A DNA stretch of 64,000 nt from Boletus sp. NGJ (GCA_019096195.1 JAGTXK010000114.1:20743-84742), one strand, 5' to 3'. Shown: positions 35,602 to 47,700, numbered from the stretch's first letter. Made by a program: numbers and translations. The notes: generated from the sequence alone by a model not told the origin.

Positions 35602-36714
35602 TCATGGTTGCGTGTCGGCTTCGTGCGCCTTTCTTTTCTCTTCGATCTGGATACCGAGTATACTAAACGTTTGTTGTACTCTACGTGTACCCCCCATTCT
35701 CCCTCCCCCCGTTTGTTTTCCGTTGTATTGTATTGTAACACTTCGTATCAGCATCGTTTATGATGGATATTGATCATGATGTCGTTCTAAAGCACTCCAG
35801 ATCCGCTTTTTCAGCCTGGGTCCTCTTCACCTGTTGTACTGAGATTAGCCAGAGCACTGATTGAGAATTGAAATGGGATGTTATTTAACACTAACCAGTT
35901 CAATAGGACAAGTCGAGCGGACAAGGGTGTCGCAGAATTCACACTCCGCTTCGGCTCTTCCTATTGTTAAGACTCCACGCGGCGGAGCAGACCAGCATTT
36001 GAAGCGGAGTATGTCGCACCCTCGATACGGCTTCCATGCCGTGTGTAACGACCCGGTGCAATACCGAATCTTGTTGCATTGATTCCTTGCCAACAGCCTC
36101 GAAAACCTCATATTTTGTTCCCATTGTTGTTGAGCTTCTTGGGAACAAGGCCCTCCCCAGGTTCATTCTCGCGTCTTCCGAGCTTGATAACTTCCAATTC
36201 CTTCCTGACATTACCGCGCCAACCGGCCAAGCCTGAAATTCAGCACCCTTGGTAATGCACGAAAACCTACTCAATGTTGGCCGGACGGTAACTGAAATTC
36301 ACGACTCCATCCAGCGTAGCTCATCGTCGTCTTTCTCCAAACCTGTTCAGCTTCGAAGAGTCTTCGATACGAGGAACAATATTCTATTCCTCCATTTCGG
36401 AAGCTTTTCCTCTGTGGAGTCGGTGCTGATAGGCAAAAAGGTTGTCAGGATGGAAAATGCCCTCTGATATTATTCACAACAGCCCTCGTTACTAGATCTG
36501 GCTTGCTGGGACATTTATGCTAGTACGAACTCGATCACAATGATATACACGTACACCCGACGCTTTCTACGCTTTCGATGGCACAACTTATGAAGTGCCT
36601 CCTCATTCACCGGGGTCCAGAACACGCTCAAACCTGAACAATTGGTTGGGTTCTCCGGTGAATCTTTTGATCCTTATCTAATTATGTTATGTCATTGATG
36701 GGAATTCTGCTGCA
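35602..36714. other. Intergenic, no gene recognised
   Basis: 3' flank of the esterase (poly-pyrimidine runs near 35680-35720) and the 3' flank of the small gene at 36715. Short open frames at 35881-36467 show no motif. Confidence 0.4.
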
Positions 36715-37188
36715 CTAGAAAGAATAATGGAATACCGGAGCGCGTGGCTCTTCCGCAGTCCATACCCTAGCGCCGTGGGGATCAGTCGCGACACTAGATA
36801 CAAAATGATACGGGCGACGGGTGAGTGAAACATATGTACACCACTATATGTGTTACTCACAAGTAGGCGTTGTCATAGTCGCTGGGGATAAGGAACCAGT
36901 CTTGATTCGATACGGGATCATTGGTCGCAAAGACCTCGCCGTGACGGTCTCGAGTGTACCGGTAAGGGCCGGCACTCAACTGGGTGGGACCCCTGCCGAT
37001 AATTGATGGTCTTGCCGTCCACTACAGTTGGTGAGGTTTGTACTCTCAATTGGGAACATCAAACAGGATACCTCGATAAGGTCAACATCGAGTCGAACAG
37101 GCTGGCCTGCCAGGTCTTGGCTCAAGTACCAGATACCGACATTAGGTTCTCCTGGCAAAAGGGAGAAGAGGTTGTAAGCAGCAGACAT
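36715..37188 (-). CDS. Small three-exon protein, 118 aa, unassigned
   Basis: Not recognised. The splice model is consistent in phase: exon 1 37188-37072 (starts MSAAYNLFSLLPGEPNVG), a 50-nt intron with GTATCC..TGTAG, exon 2 37021-36861 (PTQLSAGPYRYTRDRHGEVF, then NDPVSNQDWFLIPSDYDNAY), donor GTGAGTAA, and exon 3 36793-36715 (ATDPHGARVWTAEEPRAPVF). The sum is 357 nt including the stop. No signal peptide, no Cys. The spacing of aromatic and Gly-containing turns recalls small beta-trefoil inhibitors or lectins of mushrooms, but that is only an impression. It lies between the esterase and the UNC93-like gene, both unrelated. Confidence 0.5.
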
Positions 37189-38561
37189 CGATATTCTGAA
37201 TTGAGATGATGTTCTGGATGGGAGGCCCTTCGCTGAGTTGACTTTATACCTTCAGTATGGTGGGTCCTGAAGGCCTGATATGGGATCGGCCAAAGCATGG
37301 ACATTGTTTGCTTTCCAGAACCCCAAAAATGTTGATCGGAGACACAGTGGTCCAAGTGTTATTCAAATGTTTGCCACAGCACTTCGGTCATACGATAGAC
37401 GCTCAAAAGGACCTTTCTAGGTTGTCCCCCAGAACCTTGTCACCTCATTGCCCGCCTCCTAACATGACTCGTGATCCACAGGGTACGAGAATTATCAGGC
37501 ACCGACAACAACGCCGATCTCGAACTGGAACCGAAATACAACCGTCAGCTCGCCGCTCATTCTCGGAGCACGAGGTCATGAAACAGGCTAGAATCATCGG
37601 TCGGCGCTATCCAATGGAATTGAATAGGGAATGAACGTGCATTGCATATTCATATGGTTTTCTCTTAACAATCACTCGGTTCGTGACTATCTTTATTTAT
37701 CTTGACCTGGACGTGGACGAAGCAAAGCATCACCTAATAGGCTTTGACAATTCCCCCCTTCCCCCGCCTTCTAGGCTCTCGATCGCCATCGCGCGAGGTT
37801 TATCCAAACGCGATCTTTCTCCGTTGGCGTTCTCCACTAAAGGTAGCTTCATTCGACATAATGGGTTAATTGAGTGGGATCCAGGTTCCGAGGGTGCTCA
37901 GTTGGGTGAGCGGCGGGTACGCGCCTCACCGTACCTCTATTATGCGGGCGCTGAACGGAGCAGAGCGTTTCCTATGGGAGGTCGTGTCAGGGTTTGGTTC
38001 GTCCACCATACGTCCAGAACTTGTTCCCAACTAATGTTTGCAGGCTAGAAGCCTGTATCGCGGTAATTACTTTTGATGCAATCCAGAGCCTGCTTCTCGT
38101 GATATTGGACCTGAAGGCCTGATTAGTAATCCGTACCGGGCCAAAAAGAACATAAGGGGAAGAAGTGATGGAGAAGGAATGAAAAAAGGGTGGGTGGGAT
38201 TATTGGAAAGGCGGCGTGGGTGCGGCTGGAGAGGGGTTGGTGACCAGACGACACCCTGCATGATCCCGAAGGACACACAGAACCGCCCAAGCGATTCTGC
38301 GACTGGCTGAGCTGTCGAGTCCAGAGTTAGATGTTCCATTCAGAATGGGCTAAAACTCAAAGTCTACCTTCAATAACCTCCAGGTGCTGCCAAGCATGCA
38401 CAAGAGTTTCGATCGAATAGATGGAACCGAGGATTCCAGATGGCTTCAGGAAACGTGGAGTGGTCGTCATTTAACCAGCTTTGAATCAATTACGGATAGT
38501 ACAAGTGTGTTACATTCTATCGGACGGACAACGGCCGATATCCTTGTTATGCGCTATACTA
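37189..38561. other. Intergenic, no gene recognised
   Basis: Open frames at 37257-37634 and 37683-38048 (plus) and 38067-38339 (minus) lack motifs and splice support. The last part is the 3' flank of the UNC93-like gene. Confidence 0.4.
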
Positions 38562-40601
38562 CTACGCTTTCTCCTCAAACTCCTCGACACTCTCCATTGT
38601 CCCCGCGTCTCCGAGTGCCTGTTTCAAACTACAAATGGACGCAATGTCATCTATCCAGTTCCAGAAAGAGAAGAAAAAAAAAGCCACAGACATCACTTCA
38701 TCATTCAGCACGGTCATATCCCGGACCCGTGCATAGATCATCGGAAAGGCGAATATGAGGCCAGCTGCCACGAGGCACCATGTCGATAGGAAGATGTTCA
38801 TGTACCTGGATAGAGAAGGGGGGATGTGAGATAGATAATCAGTTCCTTTGCATCGTAGGCGGATTGTAGAGGCCTCAGAGTGATGAAAGTGACAAAGACA
38901 GATACGAACGGTAATCCGACGGCATCCATACGCCATACGCCAGCTGCCCCTGCAGACTGCATCGAGTGATCTGGTATTTTTCACGTCATTGTCTCAGTCA
39001 GCACAGGGGTTTACCATAGATATAACGCGCACCCCGGGATGGGGCGAACCCTGAGGGAAGGCGAACGAAAGGAATTCGAAACACTCATAAAACCCAGCAT
39101 AAATCGCGAGCTTGTTCGTGTCGTTGGACATGGCGCCAATCAACCAAAACGCCGCCGTCTGCCACATCGCATCAAGCAAACCATAGGAAATCATGAGCCA
39201 CACGTGTGCTGGGTACGCCGGATCATTTTTTGCGCGTCTGGCGGGATCGATTGGCGCGTGTAGGCTCTGCGTTGAACGTGGAGTTGAGGGGGGCTCTCGT
39301 TGATCACTGGTATTGCGCCGGCGAAAACGACCGTTATCCAAGACGATACCAATCATCCACGAACCGATGATCTGGGAAAGCCAATACATGAGGTTATTCA
39401 GTGATCGTGCGCGAATGTTGAATAGGGCCGAATTATAGTCGTTGAATTCTGCCGCATTTTTTTTTTGGTAAATCATGATAACATTTGTGCATGAGATCAA
39501 GTAGGAGACTTACGCCAAGTATAGAAGTAGTTACTCGCAAAGAACATGGGAAAGAGGAGGAGAATCATGGGGTCGGATATGATGGCAATCCAGAGGTTGT
39601 AGAACTCGGACTTCCAAGACGGAGAGCGTGGCGTGACGACTTTCGTTCCGTCAGTACGAATCATTTTGTTTGGGTCAGCCATAAGGAGGGGAATGGTAAC
39701 TCCGATGAGCGTAATTGTTAGAAATCCAATCTTGGCGCGTGTATTAGGTTGGATAAGGCCATTAATGGAGAAGCATACATATGTCCCATTTCCGACTAGG
39801 AAAGACAGTATTAGAAGCCAAGATATTCATGTCAGCTTCTAACGTATGACATACCGTCATTATTCTGACGGCCGTTGGTGATGAGATGAGAAGCGAAGTT
39901 TGATTACGAATGAACATACCGTCGATTTGAAGTTTTGTCCAAAGGACACAGAAGAACCAACGACTGCACCAAGATTGAACATGGCCCAAAAGATACTGAT
40001 AAAGATACCCTTTTGGCCTTCAGTCGGATAGCTGAGCATCAAAGATCCTTGTGCCGTCCACAAGAGTGCGGCCGTCATGCCAAGAAAGGCTCCCGCACCG
40101 ATAACGAAGCCGCCTGCGTTCGGATGAATGTTAATAGCCCTAGTAAACTGATACGAGTACCATCCTTTCGTGATTCTGATGGGAAATTTGTACAGATACG
40201 AGCCCACATAGATTGCATAACCAAACGTGCCCGCAAAAAGCGTCCACTTCGCGCCAAGTTTGTTGTTCACCGTGCTTGGCCAAACGTCAAGTTCCCCGCA
40301 AGTGTCAAAGGTATGAATGAATGATTACCCAGCAAAGAACGAAAAGAGAGCATATGTGGCGTAGAGTGCGCATGTCGAATTCGCGGAGGTCGTGGCATTT
40401 ACTTGTCCACCACCTCCGAGACCAGTCAAGGCGTTGAACATACCAGGACACAAAAAGCAGACGAAGCCGAGCATAATGAGCTGCGTGATGGGGTGATAGT
40501 ATACACCCTTTATGCCACGGGGTCGTTCGAAGCGTTCCTTGGATGAATTGATATCGACGCTCGGGGACAGGCTCGAGTTCTTTGCGAGAGGTCCCGTCCA
40601 T
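38562..40601 (-). CDS. UNC93-like MFS membrane protein
   Basis: Twelve-span MFS protein of the UNC93/DUF895 group; related fungal proteins are poorly characterised. Conserved blocks, 5' to 3': RGIKGVYYHPITQLIMLGF and CPGMFNALTGLGGGGQ (40540-40390), KWTLFAGTFGYAIYVGSYL, NIHPNAGGFVIGAGAFLGM, LLWTAQGSLMLSYPTEGQKG, FWAMFNLGAVVGSSVSFGQN (to about 39930), MADPNKMIRTDGTKVVTPR, LFPMFFASNYFYTW (about 39520), FNDYNSALFNIRARSLNNL, YWLSQIIGSWMIGIVLD, VWLMISYGLLDAMWQTAAFW, and LIGAMSNDTNKLAIYAGFY (about 39100). After an intron come AAGVWRMDAVGLP and YMNIFLSTWCLVAAGLIFAF, with a stop at 38562. The first coding exon is uncertain. The ATG at 40601 is in a different frame from the conserved RGIKG segment, so the true start probably lies in an upstream exon. 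The TM segment after TM8 (about 39330-39250) reads poorly. Confidence 0.75.
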
Positions 40602-40639
40602 AGCTGATAACTCGGCAGGGGAGAAGTGTTCGCACGTAA

Positions 40640-41445
40640 AACGTTCTGCTACTTGTACCTCAATAAAGAGGATGTATCATGGGACTGATTTTTCTGCGAC
40701 CAGATAACACGGAGAAGAAAGACAAGCCGGATAGGTAATAATAGCTCTGTCAAAACCCACGATTAACCACAAGGAAAAGATAAGATATAGATACCAGGAG
40801 TTCCCAAAGAGCGGGAGTTCGAGATAACATCGAGGGAGTGGGGAACGACGCAGATGGGTGGCAAGACAGTCAACCTGCCAAAGAACTGCGCGTGAATACT
40901 TGCCCAGGTGATCGAACGGCCTCGAATTCCTTTGAAAAGGCCAAAGTGAGTGCTATCATGTGAGATGGGTACCACAGGAGAAGGACGTATGTGATGACCA
41001 TGTGACAACTTCGCTGCCTAGGCTTCGCAAACTGCAGAGGGCATTCTCCTTCCCAGGCTTCTGAATTGCTGACGGAAACTTTTATGTGATTGTTTGAGGT
41101 TAGCCGGTTCGTGAATTCATTGTATCCAAGTCAGTGAGCCGTAGAATTGAACGTCGATGCCGTTCTCAGTAAGGTCCGCTTTGCAGCGCTGTTTGTGAGA
41201 TACTTAGATGTGACAAAAACATTTGCCACAATACCGTGACTGCGTGACTAACAACGCCAAAAGCCCCCTTTGAAGCATCTCCGGAGTTCATCCTAGCTGC
41301 CTTCACCAAATTTCTACATAGCGTGAGTTGAGTTAAATATTTTTGTCCGGGGTGTGAGCTTACACCGAACAGTTACTTGTGCTCTCCTGTTTGTGCATCC
41401 TACCTGCAATACAACACCCCCTTTTGATCTCTTACAACTTCAAAC
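40640..41445. promoter_or_regulatory. Divergent intergenic region
   Basis: Between the UNC93-like gene (minus) and the F-box pseudogene (plus). It holds both upstream regions and possibly the first exon of the UNC93-like gene. No gene recognised. Confidence 0.3.
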
Positions 41446-43091
41446 ATGTCAAACGAGGCCCAGCGCCGCATCGATGCTGAGATTACTAGGCTAAATTCAT
41501 CACTATACAACCTCTGCTCTCAAAGGAATACCCTGTCCCTTATTTCTCGCCTCCCTACAGAAGTTCTCGCGGACATATTCATCCTTGGTGCTTCTGACTA
41601 TTACTACCAGGAGAACCACCCTCGACCCAACTCAGGTGCACCCGATTGGGTCAACGTTTCGTACGTTTGCCGCCATTGGCGCAACGTCGCCCTGGACTGC
41701 CCGACTCTCTTGACCTACGTTATCATGTCATCAGAGGGGTTTACAGAGGTGTTACTAGCTAGATCAAAACAAAGGTCACTGAAGATCTGCATTGAAACTG
41801 ACAAACCACTGGAAGAGTGGTCGAGGCTCCTTCAGACAGTACTGGCAGACCACGCTGAGCGTATCCAAGAATTATGATTCCTACATGGCACCGCTGGTCG
41901 CGTCACATCCCCTTTAATGTTGTTCTCACGCATTCCTTGTTTGCAAGTCCTGGAGGTTGATGCACAATTTGACAACGTGGAATGGGGAAACATTCACGGA
42001 GCAATCCCAACACTTCGTAGACTGAAAGCCTCCAACTGCCACTCAATACCGTGGGATTCGTTTCAGCCAAGTGGTTTAACATCGCTCAGCCTGGAGAATA
42101 TTAGGGAAGAACACCGGCTAGATATCGTGAAGCTTCAATCCTACTTGGGTTGTATGCACGATCTCGTACACCTACATCTCAGGAATGCCCTTTGTGGCCA
42201 CAACAAGTTTCTGAACTCGCTCCACTTCGACCCCACCCGGAAGCTCACTTTACCCCATCTCTCTCGCCTTTTGATTGCGGCTCCGCTTTCAACCATTGTT
42301 GCATTTCTGTCTTACATCAAGATCCCATCAAAGACAAAAAAGAATTTGCAATGCCATGACGAAGGAGGCCCACACTACGTCTACCACGAAAATGATTGTT
42401 CCTCACTCTATTTACTTCTTCAACAACTATGCCCATCTGGAGATCAAGCTCTTCTTTGTCCCACAATTCACACATTCAGTATTTGTTACTTGGACAGGAA
42501 ACTTCTCCTCAGCTCATCTGAACGTTATGGCCATTGTCTTCGTTCATATGAACCCGAGGTATTCTGGGCTTGCGATGCTCCCCTCCAGCTCGGGATCAAA
42601 TTTATATCAAATGACTCGATGGAGGGTCAGGATTGTGTTATAAGCAATATCTGTCGCAGTGTATCCTCAAAAGACGTTCGAAGTGTTCATATTTGCAGCC
42701 TCCAACACTTGTCAACTTTCTGGAAGAATTCTCTGGGGCACCCCAGGAAGTAAAATACCTCAAAGTCACCAACAGCAACATTACAGGTTTAGCTTCAGCA
42801 CTTTCTCTCACCTCTCGCGATGATGCGGAGAACCAGGACGGACATGATGTTGGTCAACGCCTCCTTTGTGCGCCAGCAATAGAAAAGTTGGAATGTATTT
42901 CATGTTGGATAGATGTGGAACATGTCAAGGCGGATCACAACATATCTAGTCTCCGCACGGCGCTGGTTATCCGCAAAGAGTGCGATTGAGCCCTCAAGCG
43001 GCTCGTCATCAAGGATAATGCTAAGAATACATTCCCTCCGAAAGATGTGTTGGACTTGCCAGTGGGCGACATTTGTTTGGATGGTTGGTGA
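41446..43091 (+). pseudogene. F-box/LRR-type gene with two in-frame stops and one frameshift
   Basis: Would encode an SCF substrate adaptor. The start is at 41446: MSNEAQRRIDAEITRLNSSL with a short coiled segment, then the F-box ISRLPTEVLADIFILGA and WVNVSYVCRHWRNVALDCP (41545-41705), followed by LRR-like sequence. A TGA at 41875-41877 interrupts RIQEL; the same frame continues with FLHGTAGRV and LFSRIPCLQVLEVDAQFD. That frame ends at 42753, but the natural continuation (TLVNFLEEFSGAPQEVKYLK) lies in another frame, so a 1-nt shift occurs near 42690. A second TGA at 42987-42989 is again followed in frame by ALKRLVIKDNAKNTFPPKDV, ending at 43091. No introns are seen. The three lesions make it a pseudogene unless the stops are errors. 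The best reading frames carry little other damage, so loss is recent. Confidence 0.8.
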
Positions 43092-43276
43092 AGTTACTAG
43101 TCCATTATGCTAGCGATGTACATTGGGACATGGTTCGACGGGATCTTGTTCGTAGTACAAATTCAAGTATCGAAGTGTCGGGACTCGGGAGATGAACACC
43201 TAGCACAGCCACAGACCATGAATCCAGCTTTAAGTGTCCTCGTTAAACAATTTCTTGCACATACTACTGGCTAACC

Positions 43277-44859
43277 ATGGCCGCCACGTCCGCTGCGGTT
43301 CTATTCGTTACCAAAACTCCCTATGTTCTCCCCTCCCAGAAATTTATGATCCCGCTCGACTGGAAACGCTACCAACTCTCGCAACTCATCAACAAAGCCC
43401 TCTCTCTCGCAAAACCCATCCCATTCGACTTCCTCGTTCGTGGCGCGATCCTACGAACCAACCTCGAAGAATGTCGCGCAGAAAATGGTATCAGTGAGGT
43501 ACGCATCACATCAGCGAGCGGTATGGATTGTGTGCACGACAACCTTGTTGATGGGCAGGACAGGAAGACACGCTCGAGATCGAGTATTTCGAGTCGGTGT
43601 TGCCGCCGCAGCGTATGACGACGCTTCCGCACGAAGATTGGGTCTCCTCTATTTCGTGTCGTATATCTCAGTGCGTCTCTTTTTCGTGTATCCTCATCGC
43701 ACCCATACGTACTTTCTTCCAGACATTTTCTAACCGGTTCGTATGACGGTCACATCCGCCTCTTTGATTACGCGCAACAATTGGTCCGGGACGTTCCAGC
43801 GCACCAGGCACCCATCACTTCTGTCTGTGTTGTCCCGTCCTTTGGATCAACAGACGAGTCTGTGGTCATCGCGAGCACCTCACACGATCTGACCGCTTCC
43901 CTCACCCGCATCTCGCTCCTACCCGATGCATCCCCATCCTCCCAAGACCTCGCCTCACTCCACCTCCACACCTCGCCTCTATCTTCCATTTCCTCCGATC
44001 ACACTGGGTCCCATCTCCTCACTGCATCCTGGGACCACCTCATCGGGTTCTGGGACACCACCATCCCTGCCCAGGACGAAGTGGAACCCACATCTGACCT
44101 GGCTTCCTCTTCTGAACGCAAAAAACGGCGCAAGATAGCCAGCGAGGCTGACCAAGGGCACGCAAAACGCAAGGCGCCCACGACCGTACTCAAGTCCCAT
44201 ACGGCACGTGTGTCCAAAGCGGACTTTGCCCCTGGATCGATCGAGCGGGCGTATAGTTGTGGATTCGACTCGACGGTGCGGACGTGGGACGTGGAGTCTG
44301 GTGTGTGTATGGATACGATCGTACGTCTTTCGTCCTTGTCGTTTTTAGGTGACATGAAAAATCAACCTCATGCTGGTTCCCGTTTCGTTTGATCCTTGTC
44401 GTATAGGCTGTTCCTGAACGACCGATGCTCGATCTCGTGGTTACACCTGACGGACACACCGTCCTCGCGGCCTCTACGGACCGGACCGTCTCCATCTTTG
44501 ACCTCCGTTCGCCCTCGCTCACGAGTACAGCAGGAACGCTCATGCACCCCGCCACACCATCCTGCCTGGCCTATCCCGGTGCCGCACCGACCTTATCCCA
44601 AAACGCCAACACCAACGAAACCTTGCCCTCGCCCCCAAACCCGAGCGCACCTCAAGTCCTGACAGGCGCCTACGATGGGATCGCCCGTCTATGGGATCTT
44701 CGAAGCATGAAGAGCGCTGTCGCGAGCGTCAAAGCATGGGACGGTACCCCCAAGAAGATTTTGGGCGTCGATTGGGCGGGCGAGGTCGTTGGGGTGGGTG
44801 GGGAAGGTGGAGTTGAGATATGGCGAGTCGGCCAGGGGGATCGGGTATTATCCAAGTGA
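43277..44859 (+). CDS. YTM1: Ribosome biogenesis protein Ytm1 (WDR12)
   Basis: Subunit of the Erb1-Nop7-Ytm1 (PeBoW) complex needed for 60S maturation; removed from pre-60S by the AAA ATPase Rea1, which binds the N-terminal NLE domain. Four exons in consistent phase: 43277-43498 (NLE domain, QLSQLINKALSLAKPIPFDF, EECRAENGIS), 43564-43670 (EDTLEIEYFESVLPPQRM), 43723-44320 and 44407-44859; 459 aa, the usual length. WD40 repeats include LTGSYDGHIRLFDYAQQL, LLTASWDHLIGFWDTT, AYSCGFDSTVRTWDVESG, VLAASTDRTVSIFDLRS, VLTGAYDGIARLWDLRS and a last blade ending VEIWRVGQGDRVLSK. A basic insert KKRRKIASEADQGHAKRK may be the nuclear signal. This is the only intact copy. Broken pieces of it occur at 1500, 5205, 46299, 48475 and 63270. 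Confidence 0.95.
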
Positions 44860-45179
44860 AACATTGGTCGTACATCCGGTTCGATCTCCTGGAGGTGTGG
44901 AGGACGCAGCGGGTGCGATGCAGATATCGACGTGCTTTCGATAGAGATGTGAAAATGCAACAGATAAAAAAAAGGGGGGAATAGATATAAAATATCGACA
45001 ATCCGAACGTGATTCACGGTTGCGAGGTGATGAGCCCCAACAGATCCGAGACTCGTGCCCAGTCGGAGCCATCAGAGATTACCGGCACCGATCTGCCAAA
45101 TCACGCATCTCCCCTGATCGTATGACGTCCGTTGGCGACGTCCACGTTGATAGCAGCAAAATGCACGTACAATGATGGT

Positions 45180-45510
45180 TATTGAATAGGCATACGACGT
45201 GGTCGACCGAGTTGGCAAAATTTATCTACCACCTTGTGGAGGACATTCTTCTGGAGTATGAGAGCTCCCTCTTGGAGAACGTCTTGGAATGTACATGCGT
45301 GTTTTGCGCGCAGTATGTTGCGAGTGCCGGGTCTAGTGCGGATTTCGACCCTCGTCGTGAACTGAGTACTGAGTCCTGTAACCGAGATGCTGACGAGCAA
45401 CTCGCAAGTAAGACCATCCTCGGCAATGAGACAAGGTCACCTAAGTAATGGTTGGTATCCAGGTAAGAATTGACGCCGGGGACACGAGGCGTCGGCGTGA
45501 ACAAACCCGC
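45180..45510 (-). pseudogene. Partner-ORF copy in tandem unit 1
   Basis: Minus-strand partner-ORF fragment. Reading TFQDVLQEGALILQKNVLHK, then VVDKFCQLG (45300-45215), it preserves the family's first block (compare PLILRGDVLDKV at 21612). The KYYAE part is absent. It stands head-to-head with the propeller-less WD40-tail relic G. Confidence 0.45.
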
Positions 45511-45589
45511 ATTGAGAACAAGCTCCAGGCGAAAGCGTGTTCATGGCCCGCCAAGTCGGCTTTGCACACCACGTGTAAACCGTAACACC

Positions 45590-46172
45590 TCAGCCTCACT
45601 CTTCGAAGCCGACGACAGCATATCACCGCTCCTAGTTCAACCACCGGCTTATACTTGTTGCTGCACGAAGGATGGGTGGGAAACGTGTGCGAATGAGTGT
45701 TCCTCGTTGATAGACGATCTCGGATCGGCGGTGCGTCTAACATGTCATTCTAGCCAACGGTCAAAAAACGCTTTTCAATACCACCCGTGGTGTGTTGTTT
45801 CTCGAGTTTTGCATGCAGGGATTCATCAGGTTACAGCATAAATTGCCGAAACGTCCCAAAGAAGATACTTCTCATAGCGGACGAGGTTCTGCAGGTCCGA
45901 AGGAAGCGGGTCCGGTGCGTCTTTTACAAAGTAATGTGTTCTGTGTCAGGATAGCTTATTTCCTGTTAGGCGGAACAAGCAGACGACTCCGAGTCATCTC
46001 AGCCCTCCGCTGCGAGGGCCCAAGGGACGGTGCGGCGTACTTTCCTTACGCTTATAATACGAGACTTACAGCGGATCAACATCAGGAAGAGTCAGGCAAG
46101 GGTACCATTTTCAGGCTTCCCGCTTGGATGTTCTGCACGCGTAGTTCACATATCGGAGATGGGACACATTGA
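45590..46172 (+). pseudogene. WD40-tail relic G (propeller deleted, tail exons kept)
   Basis: The upstream spacer of the WD40-tail family (CACACCACGTGTAAACCG..CACTCTTCGAAG) joins directly to the end of exon 6 (GGATGGGTGGGAAACGTGTG, donor near 45690). The tail exons follow: the basic exon near 45750-45915 (with a stop at the TTACAGCATAA position), the exon with GCGGAACAAGCAG (about 45973-46025), and the last exon from 46088: EESGKGTIFRLPAWMFCTRS, then GDGTH with a stop at 46170-46172. Start codon, propeller and exons 3-5 are missing. The same fusion point is found in H and F. Confidence 0.7.
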
Positions 46173-46298
46173 TCCAGTTTATTCGATATAATAACATGTA
46201 CATATTATGCCGAACTGTGATATGCGTACGAGTTCGTGTCTCCTTACAGTACTATTAGGAGCACAAATCCTCATAGGCCTGTCCAGGACTGAGCTCGT

Positions 46299-46560
46299 TA
46301 GCAAAAAGATTGTTGGGCGTCGATTGGGCGGGCGAAAGGTCGTTGTGGTGGGGAAGGTGGCGCTGAGATATATAGGCGGTGTCTGCCAGAGGGATCGGGT
46401 ATTTGGCCAAGTGGAAACATCTGTCACGCATTCGATTCGATCTCCTGGAAGTGTGGAGGACGCAGCGGGTGCGATACAGATATCGACGCACCTTCCTGCT
46501 TTCCATGGAGATGTGAAGGTGCAAGAAATGCATGGAAAAAGAACGTGGTGGGAAAACGTT
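46299..46560 (+). pseudogene. YTM1 3'-end fragment, tandem unit 2
   Basis: Matches YTM1 from codon KKILGVDWAG (44749) through the stop and about 120 bp of 3' flank (ATCTCCTGGA..GTGGAGGACGCAGCGGGTGCG). Frameshifted. The junction with WD40-tail 3' flank is at GAGCTCGTTAGC/AAAAAG, the same place as in the copy at 48475. Confidence 0.85.
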
Positions 46561-46679
46561 GATGTCCAAACCGGCGTTTGAAATTTCAAAAATCCGAACA
46601 TACAGTGTGTTCAAGAAAAAATCATTGCTCACTCGTTGTCGATCCTACTGGTGATCAACTATACAATACGACAGATAGG

Positions 46680-47260
46680 CTACCGGTCCATATCCACAGA
46701 CATGAAAAACCGGGCCGTGGAACTCTTGAACGGGTGGACAGAGGTCGATGGCGCAGATGTACTTGGAGTATCGGTGGGAAGTTCTTCGACGATGGGAAGA
46801 CAATATCGCGGTGATAGGCGAGGTTAATCCTCGCAGGGAGCTTCGAGGATGCCCCAGAATACGTGATACCACAGTCATGGAAGCTGTGCGAGCCCTCATC
46901 GAAGAATCACCCACCCTCTACCTCGATGAAACCATCGACTATCTTGCCGTCATCCACGAAATCCAAATCTTAGCAACTGCACTTCACAACAACCTCCAGC
47001 GCTTGGGGTGACCTGCAAAATTATTCGGTGCACAAATTCCCAGTGGGATGAACAGGCTCGTCAGGCTTGGCGTGATGATATTGCCGCTGACCTCAGTTGC
47101 GACCAGTTTGCATCCATCGACGAATCCAGCAAAGATGGCCGCACTTACAATGATGTTTCTGCTTACGTTGGTCCATTTTCGCTGCGTCAGGTTCATTATG
47201 TTCTTTGTCGTCGTCACACTCGGATTCTTCTTGCTCCTCTGAGTCAGCACTAGTGCCACC
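46680..47260 (+). pseudogene. Tc1/mariner-type transposase relic
   Basis: DDE-type (Tc1/IS630-like) fungal transposase, N-terminal part only. Segments: STDMKNRAVELLNG (about 46695-46740, helix-turn-helix start), then after a frameshift RWEDNIAVIGEVNPRREL, VMEAVRALIEESPTLYLDE, DYLAVIHEIQILATALHNNL (46776-47000; second HTH), then after another shift WDEQARQAWRDDIAADLSCD and FASIDESSKDGRTYND (47046-47160), where the first catalytic Asp of the DDE triad is expected (IDESSKD). Sequence beyond about 47260 no longer matches, and the second and third catalytic residues are absent. Dead copy; ends not defined. Confidence 0.75.
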
Positions 47261-47339
47261 AGATTCTTCCTTATCATTCTCTCCTGGGCTTGTTGGCGAA
47301 TCATGATCAACTTTTTTTTGGAAACAACAATCCTTCCTA

Positions 47340-47700
47340 CCGCACGGATCCGAGGGCGATGCGATGAGCCCACACAGATCCGAGACTCATGCCCCGTCGG
47401 GCATCCACGCGTCGCCCGCGCGAGCGCGCCTTTTCTTTTCACCCCTTCTTCACCTTGGCTCGTGTCTGTCGCCGCCGGGATGACTCGCCTACCTGGCGCA
47501 TGGTGGAAGCGTGACGTGCACTCGTTCACACTGGGCTGCACTAATACGTGAGAGCAATGAGTTCTATCGTTTCCGTGGTTTCGGGGGGTATCCATTGCCT
47601 GGTCGTTGCAACGAGGTGACCTAGTTGGAATTTGGGTAAGAATTAATGCCGTGAACACGAGGCGCCAGCATAAACAGGCCCGCATTGAGAACACGCAAAC
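47340..47700 (-). pseudogene. Partner-ORF copy in tandem unit 2 (degenerate)
   Basis: Positions 47505-47540 (GACGTGCACTCGTTCACACTGGGCTGC) and 47560-47690 align with the partner-ORF copies at 48830-49110 and 45440-45540. The KYYAE segment is reduced to a remnant near 47560. The long minus-strand open frame spanning 46984-47784 mixes this with transposase antisense and is not a gene. Confidence 0.4.

Noticed and set aside
41875-41877. Programmed readthrough or selenocysteine at the F-box TGA
   Set aside because: A second TGA and a frameshift occur in the same gene, and fungi lack the Sec machinery, so decay is simpler.
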